A DNA stretch of 8,955 nt from Actinomycetota bacterium (lineage in GTDB: Bacteria; Actinomycetota; Thermoleophilia; Gaiellales; Gaiellaceae). The notes beneath the pieces were generated by a model that ran no database searches, had not been told where the DNA came from, and worked only from the letters and a program-made list of their open reading frames with translations. The stretch covers positions 44,123-53,077 of the forward strand of contig PMMN01000033.1 of assembly GCA_003162235.1 (NCBI GenBank). Reading direction: 5' to 3'. Positions 5,897 through 8,955 of this stretch are shown here, one piece after another. The position numbers were made by a program, and so were the translations under genes. Numbering within the stretch: the stretch's first letter is position 1; every line of letters begins with the position of its first letter.

Positions 5897-7384
5897 TTAG
5901 GAGTTGGAGTTCGCCGTCGATGCGAGGATCGCCTGCATGATCTCACGCGCGATGGGAGCCGCAGTCGTCCCACCGGTGCCGCTTTGATTCTCTAGCACAA
6001 CCGCCACAGCCACGCGCGGAGCATCGGCGGGCGCGAAGGCGACGAACCAGGTCGTGTTCGGCCGACCCAGCCCGTTCTCCGCGGTTCCCGTTTTACCGGC
6101 TACGCGAACGCCCGCGATCTGTGCTGCTGTACCGGTTCCTCCGCTCACCACCGCCTCCATCATCTGTGTCAGCTCGGCCGCAGTTTCGGGCTTGATAGCG
6201 CGCCCTATCTCCTGGGGTGTGATCTTGTCGACCGTCCCGTCTCGCCGTATCACCTTGTCGACGAGGTGGGGTCTCATGAGCACGCCGCCGTTCGCAACCG
6301 TCGCGGCAACCATAGCCATCTGCAGCGGTGTCACGAGCAGCTTGTCCTGACCGAAGGCGACTCGGCCCGGATCGCCGCGCCAATCCTCGTTCGCGCCGAG
6401 GAGTCGTCCATGCAGGTATAGACCGCTCGCCTGGAGCGAGTTCGAGGGCAGGTCGATCGGCGGCTTGACACCGAAGCCGAAACGGCGCGCGTAGTCCATC
6501 AGGGGGTGAATCTCGAGCGCCTTGCCGACGTTACAGAAGACGGAGTTGACCGAGTGCTCGAACGCCTGGAACAGAGTGATCGTGCCGAAAACTTCGGGTC
6601 GACCCAGATCGGCGAAGTTCTTGACGGGTTGACCGTACTCCGTGCAGTAGCCGGGATCGTGGAAGATCGACTCGGGCGTGAACTTGCCGGAGTCGAGGGC
6701 GGCAGCAGCGGTCACGATCTTGAAGGACGAGCCCGGCGGATAGAGACCCTGCGTGGCCCGGTCGACTAGCGGCGATGCGGATTTGCAGGCCGCGCGAATG
6801 TTGCTAATGCGCCCGTAGTGGCTCTCGACATCGTTCGGGTTGTAACTCGGCTTGGATGCGAGCTCGAGTACGCGCCCGGTTGAGGGCTCGATGGCCACGG
6901 CGGCGCCACAGTTAGCCCCGAGCGCGTTCATGGCGACTCGCTGGGCCGCGAGATTCAACGAGAGGCGGATATCGCTGCCGTGAATCGTGCTTCCGAGTAG
7001 GCGGTCGCCTATCTGTTTTAGCGCGCCGGCGAGGCTCTGATCGGCGCCGGTCAGGTAATCGCTAGCCGAGTGCTCGAGTCCCGTGCGCGAGCGATTCTGG
7101 GTCGCGTAGCCGACCGCCGCGGCGGTGAGAGCACCGAGCGGGTAGCGGCGGTAGTAGTAGGTGCGGTTGTTGGTGTGAACGACGCGATTGCGAGCCAGCA
7201 CGGTGCCGTCGGCGGCGAGGATGCGACCGCGGTCGATCGTGAACTCCGAGATCTGCCGGATCGCGTTGTCGTTCTTGTTGGCCAGGTCAGGCGCCGCCCA
7301 CGCCTGCCAGTAGGTCGAGGCGACGATCAGGGCGACCAGCATGACCAGTGAGCTAAGGGCGAGGAAGCGGACGCGCGCGTTCAT
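5897..7384 (-). CDS. pbpA: Class B penicillin-binding protein (peptidoglycan DD-transpeptidase)
   Basis: This membrane-anchored, extracytoplasmic transpeptidase cross-links peptidoglycan stems and is the usual partner of the SEDS polymerase encoded just upstream. The 495 residues match actinobacterial PbpA in length. A signal anchor (about 8-24) is followed by the conserved DRGRILAADGTVLA (51-64) and a short N-terminal domain to about 140. The transpeptidase domain (about 155-485) carries the three penicillin-binding motifs: SSFK (S219, nucleophile, to K222), SVN (278-280) and KTG (431-433). No catalytic residue is missing. Exactly four cysteines (C159, C200, C247, C284) all lie on the outside, so one or two disulfides are possible. 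C284 is four residues after the SxN motif. The ATG overlaps the rodA stop as ATGA, and the Shine-Dalgarno is weak (GAGAG about 12 bases upstream), which suggests coupling to rodA translation. There are no C-terminal PASTA repeats; in this operon they are on the kinase. FtsI/PBP3 is a less likely label, given gene context and length. Confidence 0.93.
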   Translation of the reverse strand: MNARVRFLALSSLVMLVALIVASTYWQAWAAPDLANKNDNAIRQISEFTIDRGRILAADGTVLARNRVVHTNNRTYYYRRYPLGALTAAAVGYATQNRSRTGLEHSASDYLTGADQSLAGALKQIGDRLLGSTIHGSDIRLSLNLAAQRVAMNALGANCGAAVAIEPSTGRVLELASKPSYNPNDVESHYGRISNIRAACKSASPLVDRATQGLYPPGSSFKIVTAAAALDSGKFTPESIFHDPGYCTEYGQPVKNFADLGRPEVFGTITLFQAFEHSVNSVFCNVGKALEIHPLMDYARRFGFGVKPPIDLPSNSLQASGLYLHGRLLGANEDWRGDPGRVAFGQDKLLVTPLQMAMVAATVANGGVLMRPHLVDKVIRRDGTVDKITPQEIGRAIKPETAAELTQMMEAVVSGGTGTAAQIAGVRVAGKTGTAENGLGRPNTTWFVAFAPADAPRVAVAVVLENQSGTGGTTAAPIAREIMQAILASTANSNS

Positions 7385-8682
7385 GCTGGTTCGTTGGCTC
7401 TCTGGGAGACGAGCATCAGCACGGCCAGGAGAATGAAGTTGGCGACGACGCTGGAGCCGCCGTAGCTGATGAAGGGAAGCGTGATTCCGGTGAGCGGGAT
7501 CAGGCGGACGATGCCACCGATGATGATGAAAGTCTGGAGCGCGAACCCGAATGTGAGCCCGGCGCAGACGAGTTTCGAGAAACCGTCACCGGCCACGAGC
7601 GCGATCCGGAAGCCGTGCACGGTAAAGAGCATGAACACAAGCAAAATCGCCGCGATCCCGACGAGGCCCAGTTCCTGGGCAAGCGCCGAGAAGATGAAAT
7701 CGGTGTTGAGATCGGGGATCAGATTGCCGCCGCCCGGCAGCGTGAACGTTCCCTTGCCGAGGCCTGTGCCGGAAAAACCGCCCGCGGCGATCGAGTAGAG
7801 CGATTTCACCAGCTGGTAGCTGGCGCACTCCTGGCGCGGCATCAGAATCGAGTGCCCGGGGCACGGTATTGCCTGTGTCGTCCAGGGATGCAGCCAGATC
7901 GTCACGCGGTCGCGAACGTGTGCCGTCGTTTCGTAGACCCCGGCAGAGCCGGCGAGAAAGAGCACGAGCCCGACGCCAACGTAGAGCAACCGCGCGGTGG
8001 CCAGGTAGAGAATCGCCAGGAAGATTCCGAAGAAAAGGAGGGCGCTACCGAGATCGTGTGTGGCCACGAGCACGAGCATGGCGCAGCCCCAGATCGCAAG
8101 CAGCGGCCCGAAGTCCTTCGGTCGTCCCTGTGCGAGCACCTCCTGCTTGGAGTGCAGGTAGGCGGCGAGAAAGACGATCATCGCGATCTTGCCCAGCTCG
8201 CCGGGCTGGAACTGGAGCGATCCGATGCGCACCCAGAGCCGGGCGCCGTTCACCGAGTGGCCGATCTTGGGCAGCGCCGGTAGGAAGAGCAAGCCTAGTG
8301 CCGACAGGCCGAACAGGTACTTGTACGACTCCAACCTACGAAAGTCGTGGCGAAGAGCGATCAGGGTGCCGGCGAAGGCAGCGACGCCGATCACCACCCA
8401 GAGCCCCTGGCGCAGAGCGTCGTTCGGACCGAGCCGGTAGATCTCCGTCAGTCCGATCGCGGTCAGAAGTGCAGCCATCGGCAGTAGGTAGGAGTCGGCA
8501 TCGGGGACGGTGAACCGCGCGACGACGTGAGCGATCAAATACAGGACGAAGAAGAAGCCCGCGTACGAAAGCGACGCGGGCGAAATCTCGTTTTGGCGGG
8601 CGATGTAGACGCTGGCGAAACCCGTCGCCGTGATCAAGCCGACGAGAATGAGAATGAGGAGCTCCCGCGTACGGGCGCTCAC
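7381..8682 (-). CDS. rodA: SEDS-family peptidoglycan glycosyltransferase (RodA/FtsW)
   Basis: This polytopic membrane protein polymerises lipid II into glycan strands in complex with a class B PBP, here the PbpA encoded by the overlapping next gene. The 433 residues hold about ten hydrophobic helices, among them about 8-27, 36-56, 65-82, 92-110, 119-136, 191-206, 210-228, 231-249, 335-356, 371-391 and 408-426; exact boundaries need prediction. SEDS signatures are NGARLWVRIG (145-154), QPGELGKIA (159-167), NTDFIFSALAQELG (326-339) with the proposed catalytic D328, and PLTGITLPFISYGGSS (396-411). The outer loop after WLHPW (263-267) is long and carries C274 and C286. GTG is the start; it overlaps the pstP stop as GTGA and is preceded by AGAAGG at 8698-8693. 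Sequence alone does not separate RodA from FtsW. The symbol rests on the actinobacterial pstP-rodA-pbpA context, where the product serves elongation; an FtsW role cannot be excluded. Confidence 0.93.
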   Translation of the reverse strand: MSARTRELLILILVGLITATGFASVYIARQNEISPASLSYAGFFFVLYLIAHVVARFTVPDADSYLLPMAALLTAIGLTEIYRLGPNDALRQGLWVVIGVAAFAGTLIALRHDFRRLESYKYLFGLSALGLLFLPALPKIGHSVNGARLWVRIGSLQFQPGELGKIAMIVFLAAYLHSKQEVLAQGRPKDFGPLLAIWGCAMLVLVATHDLGSALLFFGIFLAILYLATARLLYVGVGLVLFLAGSAGVYETTAHVRDRVTIWLHPWTTQAIPCPGHSILMPRQECASYQLVKSLYSIAAGGFSGTGLGKGTFTLPGGGNLIPDLNTDFIFSALAQELGLVGIAAILLVFMLFTVHGFRIALVAGDGFSKLVCAGLTFGFALQTFIIIGGIVRLIPLTGITLPFISYGGSSVVANFILLAVLMLVSQRANEPA

Positions 8683-8955
8683 GGATAGACGACCTTCTCG
8701 TACTGCGTCAGCTGGTGCTTGCTATTCCCATAGCTCTGCAGATCGTGGCCGAAGAGGCGCCGCCGCTCCTTTTCGGTTAGTTGGGCGGCCAGCAGGCGAC
8801 TGCTGACCTGGACCGGACGGTAGAGATGAATACCGCCGGGCAGGTCGTAGGGAAGTCCCTGATAGATCGCGACGTGGCCGCCCGGCTCGACGCCGATGAA
8901 GTGGGCGTTCGAGACCGTGTAGGCGCCCAGCGCCACTAGCGCGATCAGAAACGCC
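8679..8955 (-). CDS. pstP: C-terminal part of PP2C-type Ser/Thr protein phosphatase
   Basis: Only the last 91 codons are in the window; the gene enters across the right edge in the frame beginning at 8954. The visible part starts inside a hydrophobic helix (AFLIALVALGAYTV). An outer tail follows, with VAIYQGLPYDLPGGIHLYRP and a Lys/Arg/Gln-rich end. A membrane helix followed by a small extracytoplasmic domain bearing a VAIYxGxP motif is how the actinobacterial PstP family ends. The catalytic PP2C domain, with its metal-binding aspartates, would lie outside the window and cannot be checked. The family removes phosphate from PknB and its targets, so gene and kinase form an opposing pair in one operon. 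The stop overlaps the rodA start as GTGA. An apparent GTG at 8936-8934 lies within the helix and is not the true start. Identification rests on the tail motif and the context. Confidence 0.78.
   Translation of the reverse strand, partial: AFLIALVALGAYTVSNAHFIGVEPGGHVAIYQGLPYDLPGGIHLYRPVQVSSRLLAAQLTEKERRRLFGHDLQSYGNSKHQLTQYEKVVYP
8693..8698 (-). promoter_or_regulatory. Ribosome binding site of rodA inside pstP
   Basis: On the minus strand AGAAGG stands 10 bases before the rodA GTG at 8682, within the last codons of pstP. It is the clearest Shine-Dalgarno in the operon; pbpA, pknB and ddl have weak or no matches. This suggests that rodA can recruit ribosomes itself, while the later genes rely more on coupling. 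Confidence 0.45.

Larger units (their letters stand above)
2952..8955 (-). other. Cell-wall signalling and synthesis operon pstP-rodA-pbpA-pknB-ddl
   Basis: Five leftward genes follow one another with three 4-base stop/start overlaps: GTGA at 8682-8679 (pstP/rodA), ATGA at 7384-7381 (rodA/pbpA) and GTGA at 3971-3968 (pknB/ddl). The pbpA/pknB gap is 12 bases. This spacing implies one transcript and translational coupling. The promoter lies beyond the right edge of the window. Established actinobacterial clusters carry the same phosphatase-SEDS-PBP-kinase core, often with FHA-domain genes ahead of it and a second kinase, pknA. Here only one kinase follows pbpA, and ddl is added at the end. The operon's 3' end abuts gabT with no dedicated terminator region. 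Confidence 0.85.

Noticed and set aside
8679..8936. A separate 85-residue gene with GTG 8936 as its start
   Set aside because: The frame continues open to the window edge and encodes the rest of a membrane helix, so this is the 3' end of a longer pstP-type gene.
1..8955. A novel defence system, mobile element or biosynthetic cluster
   Set aside because: All genes belong to housekeeping cell-wall or metabolic families. There are no transposases, integrases, direct-repeat arrays or nuclease/effector domains.

Overview
The window looks like a chromosomal, GC-rich piece of an actinobacterium. The gene order phosphatase - RodA/FtsW-family polymerase - penicillin-binding protein - PASTA kinase is the actinobacterial pstP-rodA-pbpA-pknB locus. 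The protein sequences suggest a deep-branching actinobacterial class such as Thermoleophilia, but that placement is inference and no marker gene settles it. There are no insertion sequences, phage genes, CRISPR arrays, tRNAs or rRNAs.

Left part (1-2947). Position 1-54 holds the first 18 codons of a leftward NAD(P)-dependent epimerase/dehydratase-type gene that continues outside the window. A 192-base divergent intergenic region follows. It holds a good intrinsic-terminator-like hairpin on the + strand and a Shine-Dalgarno sequence. Next come two rightward genes: a membrane-anchored extracytoplasmic protein with a putative glycoside hydrolase (DUF4015-type) domain, and a class III PLP aminotransferase resembling 4-aminobutyrate aminotransferase (GabT). 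The 169 bases between these two carry a perfect 9-bp inverted repeat just ahead of gabT. No other gene is seen there.

Right part (2952-8955, all leftward). This is a tight five-gene operon. In transcription order it runs: the C-terminal end of a PP2C-type phosphatase (pstP), a SEDS glycosyltransferase (rodA/ftsW family), a class B penicillin-binding transpeptidase (pbpA), a transmembrane Ser/Thr kinase with four PASTA repeats (pknB), and D-alanine-D-alanine ligase (ddl). Three of the four junctions are 4-base stop/start overlaps (GTGA, ATGA, GTGA). The fourth is a 12-base gap.

The operon couples cell-wall sensing and signalling (the kinase and its opposing phosphatase) to glycan polymerisation (SEDS), cross-linking (PBP) and, unusually, synthesis of the D-Ala-D-Ala dipeptide that the PBP later consumes. 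ddl and gabT converge with only 4 bases between their stop codons. The window is mostly well-understood biology. The points most worth checking are ddl as the terminal gene of the kinase operon, the + strand terminator-like element in the divergent leader, the inverted repeat ahead of gabT, and the cysteine-bearing outer loop in the SEDS protein.
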